From Drosophila persimilis (lineage: Eukaryota > Arthropoda > Insecta > Diptera > Drosophilidae): DNA of 64,000 nt. This document shows, piece after piece, positions 1-9,646 of the stretch. Below the pieces are notes generated by a model that saw nothing but the letters and a program-made list of their open reading frames with translations, ran no database searches and was not told where the DNA came from. The position numbers were made by a program, and so were the translations under genes. The stretch lies in NCBI RefSeq assembly GCF_003286085.1, contig NW_020825357.1:992001-1056000 (forward strand), in the 5' to 3' direction. Each line of letters starts with the position of its first letter. Position 1 is the stretch's first letter.

Positions 1-5
1 TGATC

Positions 6-2027
6 ATGCCGCCCTTGCTTTTTGAATCATCCGACTCGGAAGATGAGCTAGTGATGGTGCTCCCATCAGATGCTCCCGTTCTCGAGAACAATGCAGTTAT
101 GATCGTCTCCAGCGACGATTGCGAGATCATTACGTCCCCAAGCACGCCACCTACGCGCAAGCAATCAAAGGAGTCGCCTTCAATTAAACCGAAGAGGAAA
201 TACGTCAAACGCCAGCCTCCTGCCAAGCAGCCAGAACTTACCGAATCGGAGCCAGAGGACGAAGATAGTTCGAGGCAGAAAACGCGTTCAACTCCTGCTG
301 CTGCTGCTGCTGCTGCTGTATCGCCTACCGAAAAGACAAGAAAAGTCAATGTTCGGCTGAGGAGAATGTCTTTGGCGGCGCAACAGCGTGAGAGCACGCC
401 ACCTAATAACGGAGCAGAACCGCCGCTGGTGGCTCCCAAGACAGAGCCAACGGCCAAGCGCCGTCAGGTCTTGAGCCCATCATCACCAATAAGACGTCCA
501 GCGACACGCGGAATGCAGCGTCTGACGCGCTCCGCAGACGCGAAACTGAACAGCAAATACTTGATGCACAGAATCAGATTGGAAGACTGCAGAAAGACCA
601 CGCCCAGGAGACCTAAGGCGGAGTCTAGTCAAACTCCAAGGACAACCACATCGAGGGGGAAGCAAGAGATCGATGTGCCGCAGGAAACGCCCAAGAGGCG
701 ACCAGGTCGTGGTCGTCCAGCCAAAAAAGCAATCGAAGAGAAATCCAACACCAGGACAACACCCAAGGCTGAAGAAGAAACACCCAAGCGAAAACGAGGA
801 CGTCAACCCAACAAAGGACCGCAGGAGAGAGAACCACCCGCACCCAAATCAAAGGAAACGCCTACCGTAAAGAACTCGAAGATTAAACCCATGGATCCCA
901 CACCCCAAGTGGTGAGCAGCAGCTCTCTGTCCTCTGAATACATGCAGTGCGGGCAAAAGTTGCCGGACAACGTGGATGTTCTGGGTCTGCCCGCCTTTCG
1001 CATACCCTTCACGCCCCAGCCGGCGCCCCTGATGCTACCATCGACCTTCACACTGTTCAGCGACTCGGAAGTGCTGTCTGTTCCCCTGACCAGCCCACAG
1101 CAGCGGGAGACTGTGGTCATTAGCAGCTCCCACGATGAGAGCTCGCTGCCGTGCTCATCCACGACGCAGAGCCGCCGTACGAAGGCACTGAAGAGGAAGC
1201 GGAAGCAGGAGACACCGACAAGTGGCTCCTCACACTTCGGACTGCTGCTCTCGCAGCAGCGAAACCCGATTAAATCCCCGGATATCTTTAGCAACTGCTC
1301 GGAAATTTCTCAACTGACGTTGGCGCAGCCGCCACCGAAGCCCTCGTCTCCCTTCGAGTTCGAAGGCTTCAAGATCTTTGGGTCTGAAGTAAAGCAGTTC
1401 CAGCAGCAGCATGCGAAGGCAATCGTTGGACCTGCCAAGAAGAAGCGCGAACGCTCCTGCCTCGACATCCTAGAGCAGATGTTCGAGCCGCGTCCGCCGG
1501 TGACATCCAGCCCCAGGGTCCTACCCAGCCTTCCGAATGGAACACAGCCCTTGCAGCTGGAGCAGCAGCAGAACACGCCGAAAATGATAGCCCAACGGCG
1601 GCGTTCTTTTGTAGAGGATGACTTCTTTGAGATTACCAACAACGGGGAGTTTGGCAGCCGCCTGCGCATCAACTCATCTGGTGATGTGTCACCTGTCCAG
1701 CAGGAACGCGCTACGCAATCGAACAAGATCACCAACTATCTGATTAGCTCGGGGCCAGAGAAGTCGAGCACCAGCAACAATCGCACATCTGCCACGCAAA
1801 CGTTGCGCAAATCTCCCAAAGCCGTCAGCAAGTCCACGCAGTCTACGAAGTTGACGCGTTGGTTTGGGGCCGCCTTTGGAGTCTCCTCCCAGAACAGCTC
1901 CATATCCGAGTCCCTGAGTGCACCCAGCACTCCAATGGCGCCGTCGACGAGCGAGGCAGCTTGTCGGGCACGCTCAGCACGCAGTGCAGGACCAACCAAG
2001 AGGAAGCGTTTGGATCTGTACAAGTGA
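6..2027 (+). CDS. Disordered nuclear protein with AT-hooks, SUMO-interacting-like and PIP-like motifs (673 aa, possibly 5'-partial)
   Basis: I do not recognise the gene. The protein is low-complexity, rich in Ser/Thr-Pro, Lys and Arg, with no obvious globular domain. Visible motifs: an N-terminal hydrophobic-acidic patch VMIVSSDD (about residues 31-38) and a second, VVISSSHDE (about 370-378), both shaped like SUMO-interacting motifs; a seven-residue poly-Ala run near residue 100; two AT-hook-like cores, [11 protein letters not shown] (about 231-241) and RKRGRQPNK (about 262-270); and near the C-terminus two related segments, SNKITNYL (572-579) and STKLTRWF (613-620), resembling degenerate PCNA-binding PIP boxes. 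A basic tail [10 protein letters not shown] ends the protein. Together these suggest a chromatin or DNA replication/repair adaptor, which is inference only. The ATG is at base 6 and no in-frame stop is visible before it, so upstream exons or a longer N-terminus are possible. The gene is convergent with the START-like gene, stops 245 bp apart. Confidence 0.85.
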   Translation: MPPLLFESSDSEDELVMVLPSDAPVLENNAVMIVSSDDCEIITSPSTPPTRKQSKESPSIKPKRKYVKRQPPAKQPELTESEPEDEDSSRQKTRSTPAAAAAAAVSPTEKTRKVNVRLRRMSLAAQQRESTPPNNGAEPPLVAPKTEPTAKRRQVLSPSSPIRRPATRGMQRLTRSADAKLNSKYLMHRIRLEDCRKTTPRRPKAESSQTPRTTTSRGKQEIDVPQETPKRRPGRGRPAKKAIEEKSNTRTTPKAEEETPKRKRGRQPNKGPQEREPPAPKSKETPTVKNSKIKPMDPTPQVVSSSSLSSEYMQCGQKLPDNVDVLGLPAFRIPFTPQPAPLMLPSTFTLFSDSEVLSVPLTSPQQRETVVISSSHDESSLPCSSTTQSRRTKALKRKRKQETPTSGSSHFGLLLSQQRNPIKSPDIFSNCSEISQLTLAQPPPKPSSPFEFEGFKIFGSEVKQFQQQHAKAIVGPAKKKRERSCLDILEQMFEPRPPVTSSPRVLPSLPNGTQPLQLEQQQNTPKMIAQRRRSFVEDDFFEITNNGEFGSRLRINSSGDVSPVQQERATQSNKITNYLISSGPEKSSTSNNRTSATQTLRKSPKAVSKSTQSTKLTRWFGAAFGVSSQNSSISESLSAPSTPMAPSTSEAACRARSARSAGPTKRKRLDLYK

Positions 2028-2272
2028 CACTGTCTATACAGGTGGAGTCAGGCAGGAAGGAGGCGATTCAATCAAAATGCATTCATAAGTTAACAGAATT
2101 CAGGGAATCCCCCCGCACAGAAATTAAGACTCTCTCGCATGTAATTCTATCTAGAAATATCAAAATGGTATAATGTTAACTGTAAAACATTAAGCGAGCC
2201 GATTAACTAGCCAATTTAGTGGAATATAAATTTTCATTTCTTCCAAGCACATCCGTTTTCTGAATGGGGCCC

Positions 2273-2969
2273 TCAGATCCGCTGTTTGCTGAATATGTGT
2301 GTGAGATTGTGCATGACCGCCTGGCGCTGATACTCCAGCTCCCGCCGACACACGCTGCCCAGAAGCGGTGGACACTGGTACTGGATCCGCTCCAGGGCCA
2401 AGGTGTCTTCATTGGAGGCACTGAAGCTAAACTCACTCAAAGAGTGCACTGCCGAGGAGAGAAGGGGAAGAATAAACAATGCCTCAAGCAAAGATAAGGA
2501 TCCACTCACAGCAGTAGAAGCCACTGAAGAAGCAGGTCTCGTGAGTCGACTGAATGCCATAGGCCACGGGTGTGATCCCTGGCTTCGTTTTGGTCACCAC
2601 ATACTTGGCCGTGGCCGTGTTCAGCCAGTAGGGCCAGTGGGAGAGTCGCTCCGTGTACTCCACCGTGTAGCGCCAATCATGGGCGTGGCCATGATCGGAG
2701 AGGATCTTGAAGTTGATGCTGCAGGAAATGAAGATAGAATGATAGATGGACGGGTCGGTGCTGACGCATACTCACATTGTAGGATTGAGCAGACGCATTT
2801 TGTTAAAGTCGGCCACATACTCCCAGACCTTTTCCGGTCTCGTCTTGCCGATAATGCCCTCGATCTGGTATTTCTGATAGCCGCTGGAGAGCACAAAGAC
2901 GTACAGCAATAGGGCGGTGGTGAGGAGCAGCGAGAAACGCTTGATATTCCACCGACGGACGCTATGCAT
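2273..2969 (-). CDS. Membrane-anchored SRPBCC/START-like protein, 192 aa, three exons
   Basis: Exons on the minus strand are 2969-2776, 2718-2510 and 2448-2273, with GTGAGT donors and CTGCAG/CGGCAG acceptors; introns are 57 and 61 nt. The lengths sum to 579 nt, an exact open frame. The protein starts MHSVRRWNIKRF, followed by one hydrophobic segment (about residues 13-29, SLLLTTALLLYVFVLSS), so it is probably a signal-anchored protein. The remainder has the helix-grip look of the SRPBCC superfamily: an opening strand YQIEGIIGKTRPEKVWEYVAD, then alternating strands and a C-terminal helix ending in HIFSKQRI. Such folds bind hydrophobic ligands; no ligand can be assigned. An in-frame upstream ATG (codon at 3027-3029) would add about 20 residues, but the chosen start places the membrane segment at the very N-terminus. 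I do not recognise a named orthologue. Confidence 0.8.
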
Positions 2970-3173
2970 GATGTGGCTGTGGCTGTGGTTTCTGCTGTGT
3001 ATGTTTATCTTTGATTCTGTGAATATCAAATAAACAAATGTCCGGCAGAATCTGAGAGTCTAATGGATCCCAGAGCGACGCGGATCCAAGCAAATGAGAG
3101 GCCAAAAACAGAATGAGAGGCGCCAAAAGATCTGTGAGTTGAACGCCAAAGGGAAAGATGTAATTTGCGGACT

Positions 3174-3281
3174 CCCCAAAGTATATTAATGTGGGGTGAG
3201 ACAGTTTTAAGGCACAGAGCTGAATGCGTTCATGAACTTGAAGAATGGGAACGCCTCACCTCGTATTAATATACTTTGGGG
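3174..3281. repeat. Imperfect inverted repeat, 27-bp arms
   Basis: The left arm at 3174-3200 begins CCCCAAAGTATATTAAT and the right arm at 3255-3281 is its reverse complement, matching at about 23 of 27 positions, separated by 54 bp. The arms contain a TATATTAAT core and end in GGTGAG. It lies 5' of the START-like gene and 3' of the cGAS-like receptor gene. It could be a small fold-back element; no target duplication was recognised. Confidence 0.6.
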
Positions 3282-3604
3282 GCACACTCTCTAACTATCT
3301 CTCTCTCTCTCTATTTCACGAATAGAAAAAGGAAGATCTCTTTTCAATGTGCAAGTTCTGATTGAGCAAGTGTTTGCCGTTTGCTGAGATAACAAAATTC
3401 TGCTTAATCCATGCTGAGTAACGCCTCACCCCATATAAATATGCTTCGGGAGGCTCACTCTCTACATATCTCCCCCTCTCTCTATTTCACGAATAGAAAA
3501 AGATCTGAAAGCCTGTACTCGTTTTTTTTAAGTCTGCAAATGCTTGCAAGCAATAATTTTCATTTTTGCTGAGCTTACAAATTCTGCTTAGCCAATTCTG
3601 GGTA
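3248..3604. repeat. Two tandem diverged ~175-bp units
   Basis: Units of roughly 3248-3419 and 3420-3604 share, in the same order, AACGCCTCACC, a TATA-rich stretch, a CT-rich run, the block TATTTCACGAATAGAAAAA, AGATCT and a TGCTGAG...CAAAATTCTGCTTA tail. The first unit begins with the right arm of the inverted repeat. The copies are clearly diverged by substitutions and small indels, so this is an old local duplication in the 0.9-kb spacer between the two minus-strand genes. The rest of this spacer (2970-3173, 3605-3887) shows nothing beyond AT-rich sequence. Confidence 0.6.
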
Positions 3605-3887
3605 TCCATTAACTGATTTTCAAATGCTAAAAGCACCATTAGAAGCCCGTACTCTCAACTTTCCTTGGAAAAAACAGAACACAAGCATTTCCTGTGAATG
3701 TATTAATTTATTTGAAAAATACGAAATTTTTTGCTTGTCTGTTCAAAGCGTTACAATAAAAAATAGGAAATGAAAAAATAAAATTTATAGAAAATTTTCT
3801 GCCGTTCTAGGGCAAAACTCATGATTAATTCTAGATTTACCATTGAAGAAAATACATAAGTAAGAATCAGCTTGATTACAACACTTA

Positions 3888-4993
3888 TTACACCTGGAAA
3901 AGTTCAGCGAGCATTTGACCGGAGTCACTTGATCTAATTTTCTGAAGTTTCGCCAATAGGTACTCAGCTGATTCGCGACATTTTTTGAGCTGGTCAGGCT
4001 GCATACGATCAAAAATGTTATGTCCTGCCGCCCAATAGAATTCCAGTTTTCCATTTTGTAGACAAGCTACCAAACAGTTCCACATCTTAATAAAGATGTT
4101 TGGCAAATCCATTGTCCAGCTAACAGTTCCCAGTTGATGCAGCAAGACAGTTTTCAGCATATAGCTTGATAGATGGGGAAAATCGGCCTTGTGAGCGTCG
4201 CGCAATCCCTTCATCAGGCGCAGAACATTTTTGAAGTTAAACAAATTCTGCGTTATCTCGCGTTCCCAATGCGGGGCACATACTATAAAGATTTTCTCGT
4301 CACTTGATCCAGGTTTCCGTTGCGGTACAGCGAACCATGGGAAACTACGTAAATTTTGGTGTTTGCTGTAAGTGGAAAGCGGCCACTCAATCCCAGCGAA
4401 CTCGAATGCTGGCACAAAATCGAACGACATGGTCCGCTTCTTCCCCTCAGCTTCAATGGTGTGGGCACATCCGTAGCCCTTGGACGTGTACATTACTTCA
4501 TATACCTCTCCAGACTTGCAACGAACTTTTACATTTGATTTGAACACCTCATCGAAAGCTTTTCTTAACCAAGCTTGAAGATTCTTTCGATTTATGTAAT
4601 TGCCGTCTACGATAGGATGATTGTAGACATGTGCACGCAAGAATACGAATCCCTTCTCGTTATTCGTCGGGATGATTAGGAATGGAAATTTCAGCTTCAT
4701 ATGCAAATCAAATTCATCAGGAGTATTCAACTTCACCCTATCCAAGTAGCTCCCTAAAAGAAAGCAATGATTACTCATTTGGCTTACCAAACTCAGAAAG
4801 GTTTCCGCTAGCCCCATAACCTACCTCCAAGACTTAGGCCATCAAATGCCTTACGGAAATTATCGTCTGCCAACTTTAGCTTCTCAATCACATGGTTTTG
4901 GATTTCTACAGCATCCTCTGTGTACTTGGAGCGCTGACCCTCGTCATCAAGCAATTTTTGCAAAATACGGTGCAGTGCTTGGTGAAAATTCAT
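3888..4993 (-). CDS. cGAS-like receptor (Mab-21 family nucleotidyltransferase), 344 aa, two exons
   Basis: Exons 4993-4825 and 4753-3888 join across a 71-nt GTAGGT...TTTTAG intron to give 344 codons plus stop. The junction rebuilds GG-S (residues 56-58), the nucleotidyltransferase signature. It is followed by NTPDEFDLHMKL, giving E70 and D72 as the first two metal-binding acids, and by MSFDFVPAFEF, giving D168 as the third. This E-x-D...D triad and the downstream HLSSYMLKTVLLH and C-terminal Mab-21 helical region match the cGAS fold. The N-terminal helix IQNHVIEKLKLADDNF corresponds to the spine helix. No zinc-ribbon insertion is seen, as is usual for insect cGAS-like receptors. By family knowledge such enzymes sense double-stranded RNA or other ligands and make cyclic dinucleotides that activate STING in the cytosol. 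Ligand and product cannot be read from sequence. Characterised D. melanogaster members are cGLR1 and cGLR2; orthology here is not settled. Confidence 0.88.
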
Positions 4994-5101
4994 GATTAAT
5001 TATAGTTTTAACGTCGGAGAACAGAAGCAAGAAGCAAGAATCAAGTCACAAGTCAAATCGACTGCTCGCAGAAAAGGCTGGAAACCGAATGAAAGATGGA
5101 C

Positions 5102-5111
5102 GGAAAGTCCC
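5102..5111 (-). promoter_or_regulatory. Canonical kappaB site in the cGAS-like receptor promoter
   Basis: The minus strand reads GGGACTTTCC, a perfect GGGRNNYYCC NF-kappaB/Rel site, about 110 bp upstream of the receptor ATG. It is directly preceded on the minus strand by TTTTAAAAA (5112-5120), which may act as a weak TATA box, and followed by TCATTCGG, an initiator-like sequence. Placement and gene identity suggest induction by Relish, Dif or Dorsal; this is inference. Confidence 0.55.
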
Positions 5112-5378
5112 TTTTTAAAATTAATGTTCTCTGTTCTCACTGTTAACTAACAGCTAACAGTCAGTAAAAGTACTCTTTCAAATAATGAGGGTATACAAGT
5201 GAACAAACTGAATTATATATGGAATGAGTTACGGTGGAATTATACACCGAATTGTACCACGAATGGAGGGTGCCAAGCAATTTTGTAATTTAAATATCTA
5301 CTGTTAATCTTTGATATATCGTTTATTTTCTTGATTTCATTACAAATAATATTACAAATAATAGATAATAAGGTAGGA

Positions 5379-5698
5379 ATACCATCGATGCCAGCTTTTA
5401 GTTAACAATTAGGAGAGCATGTTAATGTTAACAAAGAAATACCCTTGAGAAAGGAAATCTTATAAAATTGATGAGATGTTTGTAACAAAATTTCATGTAG
5501 GACATTCTTGGTGTTCGAAATAGTTAAAAAAAAAAACAGGAGATGAAGTCAACGACAGTATTTAAGTAACTTGAAAATACTTTAGAAAAATTAGGGTATA
5601 TGTACGTATGGGAAGTCCCCTTTTGCCCTTTCCTGTTCTTTGCTTTATCGTATTTTCAAGGTTTTCCACTTTTAACTAACAGCTGGCATCGATGGTAT
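5379..5698. repeat. 320-bp segment bounded by 27-bp terminal inverted repeats
   Basis: Left arm 5379-5405 and right arm 5672-5698 are inverted copies differing at one base; both start ATACCATCGATGCCAGCT inward and end TTAGTTAA. No protein-coding potential lies between. Terminal inverted repeats this exact suggest a miniature transposable element or fold-back element. I could not find matching flanking direct repeats, so a transposon class is not assigned. Confidence 0.6.
5610..5620. promoter_or_regulatory. Second kappaB-like site in a duplicated promoter-like segment
   Basis: GGGAAGTCCCC here also fits GGGRNNYYCC. Its surroundings parallel those of the first site: an AAGTCCC core, a T-rich stretch, CTGTTCT, then TTAACTAACAGCT, in the same order as at 5104-5155. 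This looks like an old duplication of the receptor promoter region, or a repeat that carried the motif. The remaining spacer to 6454 is AT-rich without recognisable genes. Confidence 0.35.
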
Positions 5699-5868
5699 CG
5701 CTTTTAACGCTTTTACTCTTTAACAGAATACTTGAAATTACCTTGGTGCCGATAGAATATACAATACACATACCCTACATAGAGGAAAATGAAATAAAAT
5801 GGAGCCACTGAAATTACCCAATGTTATAGAAAGTCTATTGATCAATCGGATAAAATCATATGTTCTAG

Positions 5869-5908
5869 CACTAACCATACAGTATACATATATACTGTAT
5901 GGTTAGTG
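5869..5908. repeat. 40-bp perfect-arm palindrome
   Basis: Two 18-bp arms, starting CACTAACCATACAGTATA, are exact inverted copies around a 4-base CATA centre. The AT-rich sequence can form a hairpin or cruciform. It lies between the receptor gene and SCOT, about 590 bp upstream of the SCOT start codon. Function unknown. Confidence 0.75.
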
Positions 5909-6351
5909 ATATAAGTTTAGCGCGTTTTATCTTTCACCTGTCTTTTTTTTCTTTCGGCGTTTTTTTATAAATAAAGAAGAAGGATAGGATGGATCTACAA
6001 GAAGAACTTAGTAACATTATCATTTTCGCATTTTTACTCAAGTTGTTTACCTGTCTAAATTGAGGGGTAAGTTCGTTTTTTCATCGGTTTACTTAGTTCA
6101 TGAATGGGCTAAAGAAAGGTGTATGTACAACAGGCAAATTGCAATGTTCGTACGAACCTCACCTCGCATGTGAAGACAATATACATTGAAGACAAAATCG
6201 GCTTTTGAATTCAAGGTATATTGAGCGAACGGGGTGGATTTTACCTTGCATGCGTTGCATGTTATCGGCTGTTCTGCCTGTTGTCCCACCCTCTTTTTCC
6301 TTCCATTATGTAGCAAATGTGTAGAAATGTATGTAGAAATCCGATATATTT

Positions 6352-6359
6352 TATCGATA
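6352..6359. promoter_or_regulatory. DRE (DREF-binding) promoter element of SCOT
   Basis: A perfect TATCGATA palindrome lies 95 bp upstream of the SCOT start codon. DRE is one of the standard core-promoter elements of Drosophila housekeeping genes and is bound by DREF and, through its CGATA half, by BEAF-32. Position and gene type fit. Confidence 0.65.
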
Positions 6360-6454
6360 AGTCCGAAGTGTTTTCGTTCGTTCTTTCCGCGCTGTTTTTT
6401 TTATATTATATTTTAATCTGTTTGTTTTATATTTTAACATCAATTAAGTACAAA

Positions 6455-8816
6455 ATGCTTTGTAGACTAGTTGTTAACCGAAATCTGAGCGCCAAATATG
6501 CTGGCACTTTCAAGGTAAGCAGCCACAGCCACGACCACCCACACCCCACCCTCTCTGGTTCAAGGAATTGTTATGTTATTACTGGAAAACAGCTAATCTA
6601 GATTGAAAAAGAGGCATTTATCTTTATGCCGCCTCTATAAAGAGCAATTATGCCAACAATCATGTGATGAACAGGTGAAAACCAGTTTCCAGCTCAAAAA
6701 GAAACAAAAGCAACAGGTGCACAATTTTAAATCTCAAAAACAATTATGTGGAACCCAGACATATGCAGGTACAGTAAAGTATCCTATGGACAGATAGTGT
6801 GTTCTTGCAGTTCTCGAATCATCTATCTCGAATCATCAGTCTACAAAAATTACCTTTTTATTGAATAATTATGAAACTTGTCCAGCTATGGGTTTCCGTA
6901 CTGCTATAAAGACTGTTCGCAATAGCAATTTTCACTGTATTTTGATTTAAAAGGCCTGCCCCTGATAAGCATTATTTTGATAGACCCACGCGATCAGCCC
7001 ACTTGATGGCACGCGGCCCCCGACGACCCCCCTGGAATCATTTATTTAACACTATAAATAGGCAAACTTGCGTAACATTTTGCAAAAACAAGGCACACAC
7101 ACACACGCACGAACCACACGACATCTAATCATAAGCAAACCAACCACTATGCTAATGGACCCCAGATCCAGATCCCCTCCTAAAATCCGCCTACGAACTG
7201 TACGTTTTAGCTTATTGCGTGCTACTCCACATCGGGAAAGAAGCCCAATGGCAAGATCTACGAGTCGGCCATCGATGCAGTGGCGGATGTCCAGGATGGA
7301 GCTAAGATTCTGTTCGGTGGCTTTGGCATCTGCGGCATTCCAGAGAAGATGATTGCTGCTCTGAAGCAGAAGGGCGTCAAGAACATCACCGCAGTGTCCA
7401 ACAATGGAGGTAGGTAGATACTTCAACCTATAGTAGATCTGTCTTATACCTATCCCCTCTCCCTTTCAGGTGTTGATGACTGCGGTCTGGGTGTCCTGAT
7501 CAAGCAGAAGCAGCTGAGTAAACTGATCGGCTCGTATGTGGGCGAGAACACGGAGCTGGTACGTCAATATCTGGCCGGTGAACTGGCCATGGAGCTGACG
7601 CCACAGGGCACGCTAGCGGAGAAGATCCGTGCGGGTGGTGCTGGCATTCCCGCCTTCTACACGCCCACTGGCTATGCCACTTTGGTGCAGGAGGGCGGTG
7701 CACCCGTCAAGTATTCGAAAGATGGCAAGGTGGAGATTGCTAGTGAAGCGAAACCCGTGAAGGAATTCAACGGACGCAACTACGTCATGGAGGAGTCAAT
7801 CTTTGCTGACTTTGCCTTTGTTAAGGCCCAGAAGGCGGATCCCCTGGGCAATCTGGTGTTCAATAAGGCCGCCAGGAACTTCAATGCACCGATGTGCCGT
7901 GCCGCAAAGATAACTGTGGCCGAGGTAGAGGAGCTGGTGCCCGTGGGAGCTCTCTCGCCCGATGAGATCCATATACCCGGCATCTATGTAAAACGAATCT
8001 TCAAGGGCACCGACTACAACAAGCGCGTGGAGCGCCTGAGAATCACTGAGCCACAGGATCCCAGCAAACCCGCTGCCCCTGCCAGTCCCGGACAGGCACT
8101 GCGCGAGCGCATCGCTCGTCGTGTGGCCCTGGAGTTCCGTGATGGCATGTACGCGAATCTGGGGATTGGCATGCCCGTCCTCTCCTCCAACTACATACCC
8201 AAGGGCATGAACGTGCTGCTGCAGTCAGAGAATGGCATTCTGGGCTTGGGTCCATTCCCCACCAAGGACAAAGTGGATCCCGATCTGATTAATGCCGGAA
8301 AGGAGAGTGTTACTGTGGTTCCCGGCGCTTCTTACTTCGGTTCCGATGACAGCTTTGCCATGATACGTGGCGGTCATGTGGATATAACCATTCTGGGTGC
8401 AATGGAGGTCTCCGCCACGGGTGATCTGGCCAACTGGATGATTCCTGTAAGCAAATGATTGTTCCCGCAGGTCATTGTTACTCAAAAATGTATTTTTTCA
8501 GGGCAAACTGGTCAAGGGAATGGGTGGCGCCATGGACTTGGTAGCTGCTCCCGGCACCAAGGTGATCATCACGATGGAGCACAATGCCCGCGATGGTTCG
8601 CCCAAGATCTTGGACACCTGCTCACTGCCTTTGACCGGCAAGGGTGTCATTGATCTGATCATTTCAGAGAAGGCCGTTTTCCAGGTGGAAAAGGGCGTAG
8701 GTCTCACCCTGATCGAGGTGGCCGAGGGCTATACCGTCGATGATATCACCGCCTGCACTGGGGCCAAGTTTACCGTCTCGCCCAATGTCAAGACGATGGG
8801 ACAGATTCCGGTTTAA
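6455..8816 (+). CDS. SCOT: Succinyl-CoA:3-ketoacid CoA transferase, mitochondrial, 516 aa, four exons
   Basis: Exons 6455-6514, 7211-7409, 7470-8446 and 8502-8816 total 1551 nt with consistent phases. The enzyme moves CoA from succinyl-CoA to acetoacetate, the committed step of ketone-body use in the mitochondrial matrix. Exon 1 encodes a short Arg-containing targeting sequence ([20 protein letters not shown]) and the start of exon 2 reads ACYSTSGKK, a likely processing region. The N-terminal half has the CoA-transferase glycine loop [10 protein letters not shown]. The second half has [10 protein letters not shown], whose glutamate (E340) is the catalytic nucleophile, then [14 protein letters not shown] and GMGGAMDLV. 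Proline-alanine-rich sequence links the halves. Length matches animal SCOT (about 516-520 aa). Intron 1 is 696 nt and contains nothing recognisable; introns 2 and 3 are 60 and 55 nt. It appears intact. Confidence 0.97.
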
Positions 8817-8867
8817 GAAATGCTTTAGAGGCGAGTGGTTGAGGTACTTGAGTGATATTTTAGTGCA

Positions 8868-8912
8868 TTTATTTTGTGTTGATCGTGTGACATAAACGTT
8901 TCTGTTATTAAA
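8868..8912. terminator. Crossing poly(A) signals of SCOT and the convergent gene
   Basis: ATTAAA on the plus strand at 8907-8912 is the only good SCOT poly(A) hexamer before the next gene. AATAAA on the minus strand at 8873-8868 is the first for the convergent gene. Each signal lies beyond the other, so the two 3' UTRs are predicted to overlap tail to tail. Confidence 0.5.
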
Positions 8913-8954
8913 TATAGTTTTCCGATGCCGTGTAATAGTGCGTCTCTTCGAGAA

Positions 8955-9646
8955 CTATCCCATGGCCTTGGCCATGTTCTTGAGTGTGGCCGAGCGATGA
9001 GCGGTGCGCATTTGTTTGTTCAGAATATCGAAGATGCGATTGTACTTGCTGTCGGACTCGGTGCGACAGATGGCGCAGAACTGCGAGGAGAGCACATGCA
9101 AGGGGCTGCGGAAGTACAGGGTCTTCTGCATGGTCAGGCCGTTCTTGTGGTGCGACATCATGTGCAGGAAAATCTCAATCAATGCCATCAGGGCGCCAAT
9201 GAAGAAGTTGTAGCAGAAAAGTGTCGGGACCAGGAAAAGCAGATAATGCTGGCGTTCGTAGCCCAAGATGATATTCTGCGAAAGGAAGTGCCATTAGCCA
9301 TTAGAAGGAACAACAAAGAGGAATCTTTTCTACATACACTGCTCACACCATCCATGTGACAGTAGTCCTCGCGCTCATAGCCTGGGGTCGTTTTCTTCGG
9401 CTCCTTGCGAGCACCATGCTGCACGGTTATGTCCAGATCCCCCTGATATTTGTTCGTCATTAGGTCGTCCATCTCGTCGCACAGGGTGCCACGGAGGCAG
9501 TGCTTCGGAACATGGAAATTGTGATGCTTGCGATAGCGCACCTTCATTTGGCCGTGGACGGGCTCTCCGGTCTCTCCATCGTAGGCGGGCTGTGTAACAC
9601 GGGACGAGTCCGTGTAGAAGTACTCCAACTCTCCGGTTTCGCTATT
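8955..9646 (-). CDS. Unrecognised single-membrane-segment protein, 3' two exons (5' end unresolved)
   Basis: Two exons are clear: 9646-9347 (100 codons) and 9275-8955 (106 codons plus stop), joined by a 71-nt GTGAGC...TCGCAG intron in phase 0. The first is charged and begins NSETGELEYFYTDSSRV; it includes HVPKHCLRGTLCDEMDDLM and TPGYEREDYCHMDG. The second has one long hydrophobic stretch (LLFLVPTLFCYNFFIGALMA) followed by a basic region with CAICR, and ends AHRSATLKNMAKAMG. Upstream there is a TTTTGCAG acceptor at 9647. A donor-like AAGAAT/GTGTTT at 9707/9706 would give a typical 60-nt intron, but the frame beyond it meets a stop without an ATG, so the 5' exon or exons are not established. 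The first internal ATG (MKVRYRKHH) would give a shorter protein. I cannot name a family. Confidence 0.65.

Noticed and set aside
2106..2115. GGGAATCCCC kappaB-like site
   Set aside because: It lies in the 3' region of the first gene, about 2.9 kb from the receptor promoter, inside a short C-run; no reason to connect it.
2403..2912. 169-codon plus-strand frame
   Set aside because: It is the antisense shadow of the START-like gene exons and introns, whose minus-strand splice sites and phases are clear.
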